Shown here: piece by piece, positions 1-10,337 of the stretch
Layout of the letters: each line of letters begins with the position of its first letter
Numbering within the stretch: the stretch's first letter is position 1
Assembly: GCA_030770425.1 (NCBI GenBank)
Contig: JASJFT010000019.1
Location: forward strand, 310,001 to 374,000
Source of the DNA: Darksidea phi
Lineage: Eukaryota > Ascomycota > Dothideomycetes > Pleosporales > Lentitheciaceae
Direction: 5' to 3'
Length of the DNA: 64,000 nucleotides
Notes under the pieces: generated by a model
What the model saw: the letters and a program-made list of their open reading frames with translations, nothing else
Told to the model about the DNA's origin: nothing
Databases searched by the model: none
Program-made: the position numbers and the translations under genes

Positions 1-1419
1 CTGCTTCTTGATTTGAATGTTCATCCAAACGTGGCCTGATACTCTGAGCGCCTGACGGTGGGAAGGGATTCTGATTCTGAGTCTTTGGCACTCGTAAAGC
101 TCCCTCGGCTCTTTTGAAAGACGATGGTGACTGCGGAAGCTACACATCCCAAGTCCTCAAGCTCACGCCGGCTTCTCTATGATTATCTCGATGTTTCCAC
201 GCCTCTGGGCGGATTTTGTCTACGCGATCAAATACGAACCTTCGTATTCTGCTCCATTTGCCATAGGTCCGAGATGGCCAGCGCCATACCGATTCTCGAG
301 CCCAATCATCCAAAACTCGGCATTCGGGTGAGAGCGCCCGTCGTCACTCCAGAGACCGACAGTATCATACCTTCTAGGGTGCCCATGCCCCAGAGAGGCG
401 CACGACTGACCGGTCCCATGCCGGGAGAATTCGCATTGACGTCGCGTTTTGCCAAAGCACGCCCAGAAACCACGGACACTTGCGCCAGCTCCCCTTGCCC
501 GACCCTCGGAAGAAGACCAGGCCTCCGTGCGTGACCACACTCCCGCTACTACGAACCCACGCACGGATGGGACATTGGAGCCTCGATTCTGACACCTCTA
601 ATCGACGGACAGCGAAAGGAGTGCCTATGCCAAGTATCTATAGAGCACACATAGGCCTGCACCGGCTGTGGCCCAGGGTTAGAGATAAGTTCACAGCAGC
701 AGCGGTGGATGGTTGCTCTACAGTCAGGGATTTCACACGAACGTCCTTTGTTAGCTGTTGAGGCGTAGCTGGCGCCAGGATGGTGTGGAACGACGGGTGC
801 TCTGGTCTTGCATGTACGTGCCTTGCAAGGGTACGACTCTCACGCGGGCAGTATGGGCTGGTTGTTGCAGTGACTTGCATATCAACTATGATGATGCTTC
901 GTTATTTCGGGCCATGCCGAGGTAAGCCCTATTCATAGGTTAATGTTAGTGGTCCTCACTGTCTTTGGGCTTCAGCGCTGTGAAGGATAGAACCGTGGCA
1001 AGCAGCAGTCGGGCGGGGACGACTTCTCTTTAGAAGCGTGAAGTGTCTTAAATGTAAATAGTTTCTCTGATTGGCTATTGTAAAAGGTAATATTATATAT
1101 CTAATATAGATTGGCAGCCTACGGTTATCCTACAGTGTATTTGCCCAGAGGTTTTGTACCGAAGAAGTTTCCCCTGGATATGCAACCAAAGCTGGGTTCG
1201 TTCAACCCCCTACTGTGTTTCGTGCGTGCTATAGAGTAGCTACTGTATAGATACCACAATGGAAATCCTTACAAACAAATAAGCTTGTACCGTAAAATGG
1301 TCGGCAAGCGTCCGGGTCGGAATCAAGGATGTGTTTGAATGCTGGGCGGGCTCTGACTGCAGCTGTCGGTAGCCGCGCGCTGCTTCAGACTCTTACAGGA
1401 GGAATTACGCGCCGCAACT

Positions 1420-1471
1420 AGGGCTGACTCACAAGGCTGACTCCCAAGGCTGACTCCCAAAGCTGAGTCAC
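1420..1471. repeat. four 13-bp tandem units
   Basis: Four head-to-tail 13-bp units of the form aaggctgactccc lie at 1420-1432, 1433-1445, 1446-1458 and 1459-1471. The two middle units are identical and the outer two differ by two or three bases. The first and last units each contain the seven-base palindrome-like core TGACTCA or TGAGTCA, which is the consensus of Gcn4/CpcA-type bZIP proteins. Whether that is functional cannot be told from sequence. Confidence 0.85.
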
Positions 1472-1680
1472 ATGCTTGAGGCTGTCACGAGACTGTGCTA
1501 GAATTGAGTGTTTCGCACCGCGAACTCTCATTTCAGTCAAAAACGTGGTCTAATGAGATTTATATATTTAAATGATGCGTTGGTGTATGTACTTCGTACA
1601 GCGTGCGAAGAAAATTATTAGAATCGCGTAAAGCCGTAATGGACTAGGGAAAGTTCTTCGCGGTTGTGCGTTTTTGCAAC

Positions 1681-1740
1681 ACAGCATCTCGTGACGCGGC
1701 ACAGCATCTCGTGACGCGGCACAGCATCTCATGATGCGGC
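1681..1740. repeat. three 20-bp tandem units
   Basis: Three direct copies of acagcatctcgtgacgcggc sit at 1681-1700, 1701-1720 and 1721-1740. The first two are identical. The third differs only by one G-to-A and one C-to-T transition, the kind of change RIP makes. No gene covers the array. Confidence 0.9.
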
Positions 1741-2185
1741 ACTTGCAGGTTGTTGGCCCAACTCCGATATCCGCCTTACTCTGTTTTCGATTTCTTTTCA
1801 CACTCAACCCCTATCTCGAGCTACAGAGTTGCAAGACCATACCGGATTTTTATCTTGTTTAACTACGCCTTGGATCCTTACCTCGTTGGGTACTGTTGGA
1901 TCATGGCGAGTACATCACATCAGTACGTGAATTTCTGGCTACGCTACGCCCCGCCTCACTAGATACTGATATCAGTATACTCGTGTCACTTTGAATCCCT
2001 TCTTTTTCTCTACGCCGCCTGCGCCGTTTACGTGGAGGTTTCTCCTACGCCATCTTGGCCAACTAGGCGCAGCGTTAACATGATCCTCTGTTTCGCATCC
2101 GTCATCATGATTCTGCCATGTTTCTAGGTATGAAACGGAGCAAATAGCAAGATACTATTAAATTCCTATTGTAGTCCAGACGTAA

Positions 2186-2192
2186 TATAAAA
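2186..2192 (+). promoter_or_regulatory. TATA-like box of subtilase gene
   Basis: TATAAAA at 2186-2192 lies 72 bp upstream of the proposed ATG at 2264. It is a plausible core promoter element; there is no experimental support in the sequence itself. Confidence 0.4.
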
Positions 2193-2263
2193 AGGCAGCA
2201 TAGCATTTACAACTGCTTTTACAAGTTACCAAGTTTTTCCCATTTACTCTTCAGCAATCTACT

Positions 2264-4546
2264 ATGCATTTTCTCTTCTGTTTCCTCTTCTTTACCCAGA
2301 CAGTGACTCCGAGTCTTTTTCCTAATCTATGGACCAGAAGCATCGCTCCGACCTACTACACCGTCTACCCTGTTGAGCCCGGCGCCAGGGAAAAGATCGC
2401 TGAAATTGATTCTTTCCTGAAGAGTCTGTACGGCGAAGATGTTGTTCATGTTCAAGAAGGAGACGAGATTGTCTCTTGGAAGATCGCGTTGAAGGACGCT
2501 GATATGATAGAAGCCCTCAAAGAGCACGGAGAACTGCGTTTCGTGAAGGATTCATCGCACATTCATAAACGCGATGATGTCACGTACGTGGCTTTTCCAA
2601 AAGACCCAAGCAATACCGACAAGCTTCAAAAAACGAAAGAGTTTTTAGCAACGAAGGTGACAGGCGATACGTTCATAGACGAAGTGCGGCTTGGTGACCG
2701 TTTCATTGCTTGGGCCAATCTGAACCTCAACAACGACGCGAAGAAAGAGGTGGAAAATTACCCAGATATCGACGAAGTGATGGAAGATCTTGAAGGGGAG
2801 CCAGACAGGGCTATTGACAAGAATGACGAACCCGAAGCCATGAGAGCCACGCACCAAATTTCCGAAAAGAAAAGCAAATTATTTCCAAGATCTCCCACCT
2901 GGGATAAACAGGAAAACGCACCTACAGACTTGGTCATGGATAGCCAGTATCCGTAAGTTTCTGTCTCAGCCTAAGGTCCGACCCTACTCCTTACATTGTT
3001 CGCACCAGAGGCGGGGATCTGTCATAAATGAAAGACTACGTCCACGTGAAAGATGCTGGCAAGGGCACGTTTGTGTATGTTATCGATACCGGCGTTCAGA
3101 TCGAGGTCAAGAATGTAAGTTTCTAGAGGCGAGACTATCTGCCATCACCCTAACTCAATGCTAACAGAGCGACAACGAATACGAGTTCAAAACGGAAAAC
3201 GGGAAAGTCCTCCAGGCTAGGAAATCGAGAAACGCAGGCCAAGATCTCAAAACCGATGAGCAGAATGATTCCCATGGCACCAAAGTGGCTTCAAAGGCTG
3301 TAGGAAAAATACACGGCGTTGCAAAAGAAGCAACCTTGATTTCGGTCAAAGTCTTAAAAAAAGGAACTGAATTTACCCATGCCATAAATCTGATCATAGG
3401 AGATATTAACGCAAATCCCGGACGCGCGGAGAAAAGTGTCGTTGTGTGTTCTCTAGGATACGGAGGCAAGGTTACTCCCGAGAAGGCCGCCGGACAGCAT
3501 ATTATCGACGTGTTTAAAACTCCACTCCTAGCACTGTTTGATCTAGGGGTGCCATTTGTTGCCTCGGCGGGAAATCACGCGCTGGAAACCGACCGGGATT
3601 GGATCGACAATCTCCCTAAGATCCACGAAGACCTGGATCCCCCCATCATCAACGTGGGATCAGCTAAAGTTCCTGATGGCTCGCGTCGGGAAACTTCGCA
3701 AGCAGGTCCGCATCTCAACATATACGCACCCGGTGCCTCTGTGCAGGCTCAGACTAAGGTGGATGGACCAGGCGAAGTAACTGGGGGCACTTCCTATGGT
3801 AAGCCGAATTAGCCCCTGCCCGTCTCCTTTGCTCGGTAGATTAGATGCACTAAGAAGTTAAACCAGCTGCCCCTGCCGTGGCAGGTGTCATCGCGACGTA
3901 TCTATCCTACGATCAACCCCCCTGGGACGGTAGCAAAACAGGCAAAGAGCGCGTGCAAGCCATTAAAGACTACATCCGAAGTGATGAATCGAGTTGGGTA
4001 CGGAAACCAGGGAGCGACGTGCGCATCATCTGGAACGGTGCAAAGAAAAGTGATCATGACAGCGTAGGAGCAAATAACTGTGGATCTAGCAAGAAGAGAG
4101 GCGACTGTCCCAATCCTCCATCGTCACAGCCTCCTCCCTCGGCAACACCCTCCCCGCCACCCCCGCCGCCCCCAAAAACAAAAGCCATCTCTATTATCCT
4201 CCAGAATTACATCGACGAAATCTCAAACACGAATACTTGGCTCTTCTTTAACATAGATGTCGGAGTTTCTGCTCTCTGCCACCAGGATAAAGAGGCTAAG
4301 TCGTTCCCAGCTCCAGGAGACAGCTCTATAATTGATAATCCACCATGGCCAGGCGGTACATTCCCGATATACGCGAATGGAGACTGCGAGTATAAGAATA
4401 ACGGCGAGAATCCGGGGTCGCTTTGGTGCGGTGAGAGTGAAATTGTATGCCAGCAGGATGATTTAAGATGGAGTGGAGAGGGGAAGGAATGTGATAAGGG
4501 GTTATGGGCAATAACACAGCATCCTGTCGTTTTGTGTGAGTGGTAG
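2264..4546 (+). CDS. secreted subtilisin-like serine protease (S8), interrupted by one in-frame TAA
   Basis: Four exons fit GT-AG rules and stay in phase: 2264-2952, 3009-3114, 3168-3798 and 3867-4546 (about 701 codons if the TAA is read through). A hydrophobic N-terminus looks like a signal peptide. A pro-region of about 230 residues precedes the peptidase domain. The catalytic set is complete: Asp256 in VIDTG, His301 in SHGT, the oxyanion Asn401 in ASAGN, and Ser474 in GTSYAAPAVAG, which spans the third intron. A Pro/Ser linker (about residues 555-580) leads to a Cys-containing C-terminal domain I do not recognise. A TAA at 3025-3027 stops translation after 235 residues, just before the catalytic domain; no alternative intron I tried removes it in phase. 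It is either a recent pseudogene, a RIP hit (CAA to TAA) or a sequencing error. Confidence 0.88.
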
Positions 4547-5050
4547 AGGGTCGGTATGCGAAGATGTATATTGCTGTTGTTCTTTTTGTTTTTAGATTTG
4601 ATTTAGTTAGTGGTGTTTAGGTGCCTAGGGTATACTCGCAGGCCGAGGGTTTGGAGTCTTACAAAGCATAGCCACCTTCGTTGCCCGAGACAATGGTCAT
4701 GGTCGTGGCGTTGCGGGCGCTCCGATTTTGCTACGGCTTCGTATCGATTATACTACTTGAAAACGAGGGTCCTCACATCCTTAGCCCGCAGCTTAGCTAA
4801 ACCACGTTCGCACTCTTCCTCAAACTCTTTGTTATCCGCACGGATATAGCTGCGTAGAACGCAATAAATCGCATAAAAGTGGTAGAAAGAGTGGTAGCCT
4901 CCCTCGAGAATATACATCTCAGGATATGTGAGTTGGGGTAGCCGTATACGTTCTTCTTGCGGTCCTCATAGCGCACGAACTTTGCCCTACAGATACAAGG
5001 AAGCGCTTTTATCATCATTTACAATAGTTTTGGCTTACATAAGAGGTACC
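4547..5050. other. intergenic, probably start of degenerate retroelement
   Basis: No gene is supported. The latter part (from about 4800) runs into the LINE-like relic and may be its decayed 5' portion, but I cannot align it to a reading frame. Confidence 0.35.
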
Positions 5051-5060
5051 CTATACAACA

Positions 5061-5556
5061 AGTATTCGCATTAGCTAAGAGAGTGGCCACCACAGAGGCA
5101 GCAAAGCAGGCTATCCAGCAGGGCATGAACGGCGTGGAACGGCTTGCTGGAGCGCTAGTCAAGGACTTCCGCGTATGGCGAGCGAACGACAGCGCAAGCG
5201 TAATCAAGTTCTCCGTAGACAAGGACAAGGAGGCGGCGTTCCGGCAGACGACGGACGAATAGCTAGAACCACAGATTCCTAGAGCGAGACTAGTAGGCCC
5301 CAGGTAGTACCCGGTCAAAGTAGACTAGGTAGAAGTATCTCTAGTGATAGACGCGGAGAGCGGAAAAGTAAGCAAGTCAGCGATAGAGCGGTTCGGCACG
5401 GAGAACGGAGTGGAGGTATACACGATACAGTGGCTCGGGCAACCGAAGCCCAGCGGACAGTACGCCTCGGTGGTAATTAAGGTAGCGATGAGGGAGGAGG
5501 CAGGGGCCTCGCCTTCATTTACAATCGCGGCCGCCCTCTCAAACTACTCATAGTTA
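5061..5556 (+). mobile_element. RIP-mutated gag-like ORF1 of a LINE (Tad/jockey-type) relic
   Basis: One forward frame reads continuously from about 5061 to 5553 and resembles the ORF1/gag product of fungal Tad-like LINE elements: a segment with KQAIQQGMNGVERLAG, a central part ending ARLVGPR, then YPVKVD, and a VEVYTIQWLGQPKP motif near the end. Three in-frame stops at 5260, 5305 and 5326 are all TAG and fall where tryptophan is expected (for example between GPR and YPVKVD). TGG to TAG is the RIP signature. Sequence at about 5590-5720 has a weak resemblance to the zinc-knuckle region that normally follows. No reverse transcriptase is visible, so this is a fragment of a dead element. Confidence 0.65.
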
Positions 5557-5769
5557 GCTTCTAAAATAGAGAAAGCGTAGTATAGTAGGATGTATCTAGC
5601 TGGCGCATCGTAACGGCCCATACCCATAGGGTGCATGGCCACAATACGGACACCGGGGACGATAGTTTGTAGATATGGCTGAAGAAAAGAGTACTGTACG
5701 CAGCTCCTGGATAGTGTAGAGACTTGCTATACATGGCCACCATCACAGCTCTACTAGTACTCATCTCCC

Positions 5770-6350
5770 ACGAACATAAATAATCCAAAACTTCTCACGA
5801 CCGTCAGAGGTCGAACTAAAGCACACCTCTACGGCCCTAGAGATCGCAGTACCTATATAAGGAGCCGTTAGTTATTTGACCGTACGACAGCTGTATTAAC
5901 CAAACATGTAGAGCCTTTCCACCTTCGTATACGCTTGCAACGGCGGCGTTTCGCCAGTAACGCTCGGTTGAACCCACTTGCCGAAGCGCCCTCGGCACTC
6001 TATTTTAACTTATATCCTTCCCATCACATTGTATTCCCCCCCCCAACGAGCCGAGACTAGAGCTCGCTGCAGCTTGGCCTAGGAATCGGCGCTGGTGGAC
6101 TTGAGAAGTATGGGGACGTGGTGGGCTTGATCAGGTCCTTTGTTCGGTCAGCGGAGAGAACAACAGCGGGCGTCGGAGCTCGAGGGCGTCGTAATGGGTA
6201 TCGCTGGAAGCGCGTTGGCTGACTAAACAAGCACCGGGCCATGTCTTATCACTGCTCCTAATCCCAAGTCGGATTTAACGATAATCCGAATGCTTGGGTA
6301 ATTCGTACAGTTACATATCTTATAGTAAAATACCCGCCGGTGCGTGAGGT
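5770..6350. other. intergenic, nothing recognised
   Basis: Short overlapping frames only. It has a C homopolymer run near 6040 and no protein or RNA features that I can identify. Confidence 0.4.
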
Positions 6351-6355
6351 AGGAC

Positions 6356-6643
6356 GTGCGAGGTCATTACGCATTAGTTAGGGTCGGTGGTTCGCTTCCG
6401 CTGGAAGTACTAATCGACGGCGCGGCCCTATATAAAATCGCGCCTCACAGCGCGTATAGGGCTGATAATAACTTCCTAGTATTAGAGGGAGGTCGTAAGA
6501 GTAGGATTAGGCTATTCTACAAGAACTCAGAGCGAAAAAGGCTTAAGGTTGGCGCTATAAGGAGGGAAGTCTGTTATACTACGATACAAGGCGCTGTACA
6601 AATCAGGCGCGGAGGCGACGATACCAACGTAATTATAGGGTAA
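6356..6643 (+). other. unidentified short open frame between relics
   Basis: A 95-codon frame (GTG at its start, no ATG) rich in basic residues lies between two RIP-marked relics. I do not recognise the product. It is probably a leftover of a mobile element, since the surroundings are mobile-element or RIP debris, but nothing in it proves this. Confidence 0.2.
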
Positions 6644-6840
6644 AGTAGATTATAGACGTTTAGAATTAGCTATAGTAGATTATTTTTGTAGAATTATAGC
6701 AGTATTCGTTGTGCGTATGAGCTTTCGAGCTGCCGAAAGTCAAAGTACCCCTCATTTGTCTCGGCACACATTGTGTCTGTTGAAAATTGACCACTAGACC
6801 AAAATAACGAATCCGTTACTGGTCAGAGTGTATGGTGGTC

Positions 6841-7179
6841 TATATACCAACAGTGTCTCGCTACGCAGTGAGGGACGTTACCTTCCAAAACCTAATAGAT
6901 GGCACAGGACAGAGCAAGAATAGCTACAAAAAGATACACTTCTGTGCACAATAGGCCAAGCACGACGGCTTAGGTTACTTCTAGGTAGACACCTGCTGCA
7001 TCAACAAGGCAGACCACGTCGAACTTCGGGACGCTATCAACTCCATATTTCACTGGGACCAGAATGCGGTGAAATGCTACGTCGATATGTCAGATGTTTC
7101 GACCACAAAGGGGAAAGCAAGCAACAAAGTCTCCGAATTAACTTGGGAGCCAGCTTTCGGATCTATTCCACTGGGCTGA
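6841..7179 (+). pseudogene. degenerate HET-domain (heterokaryon incompatibility) fragment
   Basis: In the frame starting at 6841 the translation matches the core of the fungal HET domain (PF06985): VTFQNLIDGTG, then KIHFCA, a DGLGYF-stop-VDTCCINKA block, an AINSIFHW segment and CYVDMSDVS, then TWEPAF. Stops at 6952 (TAG), 6982 (TAG, exactly where the conserved Trp of YFWVDTCC belongs) and 7177 (TGA) destroy it. The upstream start and the downstream TRGWTLQELLAP block are missing or unreadable. HET proteins trigger cell death on non-self fusion. This copy cannot be functional. Confidence 0.75.
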
Positions 7180-7320
7180 ACCACCCCTCGCGGCATCTGG
7201 GCCTTCAAAGGCGAGAGGACGCGCGACCAGTCCCGATTCCCAAGAGACGTCTAGTTTGGTTCGACCTCTGTTTGCCATCTCTGCTGTTCACAACCGCGAA
7301 GAAGCGTTGATGGAACACAC

Positions 7321-7423
7321 CAGCGGCGCGCTCGCGCGATGATGCCGGCCACCACAACCGATGCAGAGCGTCTCCTGCAACCCGCACAGCGACGCCGTCG
7401 TCCTTCGCGCGAGCGCGCCGCTG
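7321..7423. mobile_element. 103-bp element with perfect 19-bp terminal inverted repeats
   Basis: Positions 7321-7339 (cagcggcgcgctcgcgcga) and 7405-7423 are exact reverse complements and bracket a 65-bp GC-rich interior. The size and ends suggest a MITE-like element or a stable hairpin. I see no convincing target-site duplication in the immediate flanks. Confidence 0.6.
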
Positions 7424-8450
7424 TGGGTGACGTCACATTGACAGATTTCACATCATAAAGCGGATGTCCAACATTGTTATGCAGACGTATATAGCATGAG
7501 GAGGAGTGTATTACCTACCTGCCCAATTCAATGACCGAACGTTCAATGCGAAGTACTTGCAGCTGCTTCGGAATACCGAGCATGACATTGCCGGCCCGAT
7601 GAGCAGGGGGTTCAGCGACGGCAGGCGATAAGAGCTCGGCGAACGCAGTGGCCACACCGTGGGTGGTGTCGTTCGGCTGGATTCGCGTACGCGCCGGTGG
7701 AAAGCGATACCGTGGTCTATCCTCCTGGCAAGACGCGAGGACGAAGACCGGTACGACATCCACCGACTCGTACACCTGCGCGCGGTGTCACAGCTAGCCG
7801 AATTCGGCTCGCTAGGATACATACCAATAAACTTCCTGGGCAACCAGTCGGATCATTGTCACAGGGAGAAGATGTATGGAAAAAGCTATGTATATGACGA
7901 GGAAAAGCTTTTATTAATAAATCTTGCATGATCTTGTGCAAATGCCCCTCCACGGCTGCGCTCGCCCAAATCGCCATGTCCGACGCAGGAGGCTTTCACC
8001 ACCCATCACGAGTTCCAGGCCATAGGATATCGCATTCTTGGAGGACCGCAGGTGCTTGGGGTGCTTGGGGTGCTTGAGGCGCTTTAGTCAATGATACGAC
8101 TTGTGGCTCCTATACCTGCTCTGATCCGCCCGCACCCATTGAGCCAAACCGTCCATGTCGCCAGGCTGCGGACGTGGTGTGAAGTTGCAGAAGAATGATC
8201 GCCTAGTGTTCCAAAAGCGCTGAACCGTGTCCGCGGATTGGAGTTGCGAGTAGCTCAAACCGAGCCCGACGTTGTCTCTGACATACGCATTGACATCATT
8301 TCACTCCACAAACTCTCCAAAATAGCTTCAAAACAACAAGCGTCAATCCCACCCCCAAGTAGAATTATTATCCCCACATATTTACAAAATTGCAAATTTA
8401 CGAAGTATACACTATATATATTAAACGCCTGACATTCCCTTCTAATTCAA
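7424..8450. other. gene-poor DNA with possible NLR/HET C-terminal debris
   Basis: The forward frame 7659-7931 has a segment reading RYDIHRLVHLRAV that faintly recalls the helical region between NB-ARC and repeats of fungal NLR-type proteins (typically MHxLVQLATR). It could be the far end of the HET gene remnant upstream, but the match is weak. The rest holds only a short ggtgcttg repeat near 8050. Confidence 0.2.
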
Positions 8451-8627
8451 CTCATAGTCAAGTGGTTTAGCGTTAAGACTTTCTATACATTGTAGCGACC
8501 ACTGGCAGGGACTGGGTTCGAGTAGGTGTACACTTGAGTATAGGGTCTGTACACCGGAACCGCCTTGGTTCTTATTATATACGCGTACTTGTCTCTTTCA
8601 AAAAAACAAACAAACAAAAAAAAAAAC
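8440..8627 (+). mobile_element. possible tRNA-derived SINE with A-rich tail
   Basis: Pol III-type internal promoter motifs are spaced as in tRNA genes: a box A match at 8455-8465 (TAGTCAAGTGG) and a box B match at 8515-8523 (GGTTCGAGT). About 75 bp further on comes an A-rich tail at 8599-8627 (A runs broken by single C). The arms do not fold as a functional tRNA, because the T-stem does not pair. The combination suggests a SINE copy; its exact 5' boundary is not defined. Confidence 0.35.
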
Positions 8628-8774
8628 AGGACCGGCGAGGTCCAAATACCTTTTGTAGTCTCTTTACGCACCAAATCTTTTTTAGGTGTGGTAATAATAG
8701 GGTTTTATCTTTTTGCTTGGGATGATTGCATTCACTGTTTTCTTTTTTGTTCCTTTCACTAACTAATCCCAGCC

Positions 8775-9090
8775 CTAGCTAGCACTAGGTCCATGAATAA
8801 CGTTATCCAGTCCGGATCGTGCTCGGGGTCTCTCACTGGCGGCATGGTGCTGTCGATCCTGTGCTTCTATTCCATCCGTCCCCGCTGCTCATTATACCTC
8901 TCATATTCCCGCCTCTATTCCTGGACCCAAAGTTGTCGCTCACGCTACCTCTCCTGTTCACATGCAATGCACTCACGTTTGGCCTTCGCGGCCATTGACT
9001 TGCATTCGGGGTGTGCCATGTGCTCGCAGCCTTCTAGCTGCTCAAGTCGGATGTCGTGGGCGCTTATGCTGCTGGGTCAAGCACTGGCAG
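8775..9090 (-). pseudogene. unidentified protein relic with TAG-for-Trp changes
   Basis: On the minus strand one frame reads as a coherent charged protein tail: a Cys/His-containing part (GCEHMAHPECKSMAAKAKR, then CIACEQER), an Arg/Glu-rich helix-like part, and DSTMPPVRDPEHDPDW near the end. Three in-frame stops at 8945-8947, 8915-8917 and 8867-8869 are all TAG in contexts where Trp fits. An upstream TGA near 9080 fits an Arg codon. I do not recognise the family. The pattern again is RIP. Confidence 0.45.
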
Positions 9091-9594
9091 CTGCTTGACC
9101 ATTGGTGCTTCTTGTATCAGAGGTGCAAAATGCACAGTACCGATACTTGAGAGCCTTTCGAAATTTCTATGTAATGCGCTTGCTGATAGGAGGCATTGCG
9201 GCGGTGATGACGTTGTTTGGAACGACGTTGGGACGATGCGGCGGCATACGCAGAGTGTAGGTAGAGATTTGATGAAGGAAAAAAGCGGGCGGCCGCGAGG
9301 AGACAATTAATAGGTGCTGTATCGAGTGCAGCAAATCACGTGTAAAGGTATAACGTAGTTACTTGCTTTTACCATCACTTCGAAGTCAGTCATACCTATT
9401 ATACAGTCTACTGGTTCAAAATCACATCGACACGCTGGTACATTGTATCAAATATCATCACGACATCACCAGAACATGAAACATGACCTTCTACAAATCC
9501 GTCATTGGAGAAAGAAGATTCTATTGTTCTAGACTATCGTGCAAAGCCCTGTCTACTGCCTCTAAAGATGATCGTTGCTAACTTGTGCTGTCCA
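9091..9594. other. intergenic, nothing recognised
   Basis: Only short overlapping frames; no motif, RNA or repeat that I can support. Confidence 0.4.
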
Positions 9595-10337
9595 CTATGG
9601 TATATCACATTCTTGTTTAGCCTTCGGTATTTTAGGTGGTGGTTCGCGCAAGCGCACTGAAATGACTTCCGGCTCTCTATACCTGCTCTCATCCGATCGT
9701 AAACACAGAGCGAAAAGGCCCATCTCGCTGGGTGGTGATGGTGCTCTCACTGCCGGTACACAGACAGAGGTGCTGTCTGCATTGGAATTGGGCCCGGATG
9801 GTGCTTGACAACTGTGCGATGGACTCTGACTACGCAAACGCGGTAGTGCTGGTCGTGTGTCTGCCCACGAAGACCATGTCGCTGGCGTGCATTGGTCTGC
9901 AGAGACGATTTCGCTCGTCATATGATGGCCCATAGCGGCCGTCGTAGGTTGGCCCATGAAGACGATGCTTGTGCTTCAAGGCAGTATGGTTTATGCATTG
10001 CGTTTTAGGAGATGGTGCTCGCATGTTAGACAAGAAGTCTTAGAGAAGTCTTCGAGCTTGTTCGCCGCTTCTCGGATACTTCTGACCACTTTCTCACCGT
10101 GTTAGGTACTCCCTCACCAACCAACGTGCATATCCCATTTCTGGGCGCCGGAAGAGCCATCTTGAAAGGCTCTAGAGCTATCACGAGCGCACCATTCTTA
10201 ACTTGAACCAACGATTCTCCACCACGACTTGCGTGAAACACGCCAACAGAGGTCGCTCCAGCCGATCTGTGGCGTTCCAGCAAGCCTGTGTATTTGAATT
10301 GCAACAATATGGTGGATACAATAAGGTGAGCAAGCAT
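9595..10337 (-). other. possible remnant of an unknown minus-strand gene
   Basis: Two minus-strand open segments, 10337-10026 (103 codons) and 9957-9595 (120 codons), have protein-like composition and could be exons of one gene, but I find no phase-compatible intron that joins them cleanly and no known domain. The second is Ser/Pro-rich. It may be a dead gene or chance. Confidence 0.2.

Larger units (their letters stand above)
1..2185. other. gene-poor region, no supported gene
   Basis: I see no open reading frame here with recognisable protein features; the longest is about 136 codons, overlaps others on both strands and resembles no family I know. The stretch contains an AT-rich patch near 1085-1115, a 13-bp tandem repeat and a 20-bp tandem repeat, listed separately. 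It reads as intergenic, repeat-bearing accessory DNA upstream of the subtilase. Confidence 0.5.

Noticed and set aside
124..534. 136-codon forward frame near the window start
   Set aside because: It overlaps frames on the other strand, has no domain, and its composition looks like chance.
8455..8535. functional tRNA gene at the box A / box B motifs
   Set aside because: The T-stem and acceptor arms do not pair, so I report it only as a SINE-like unit.
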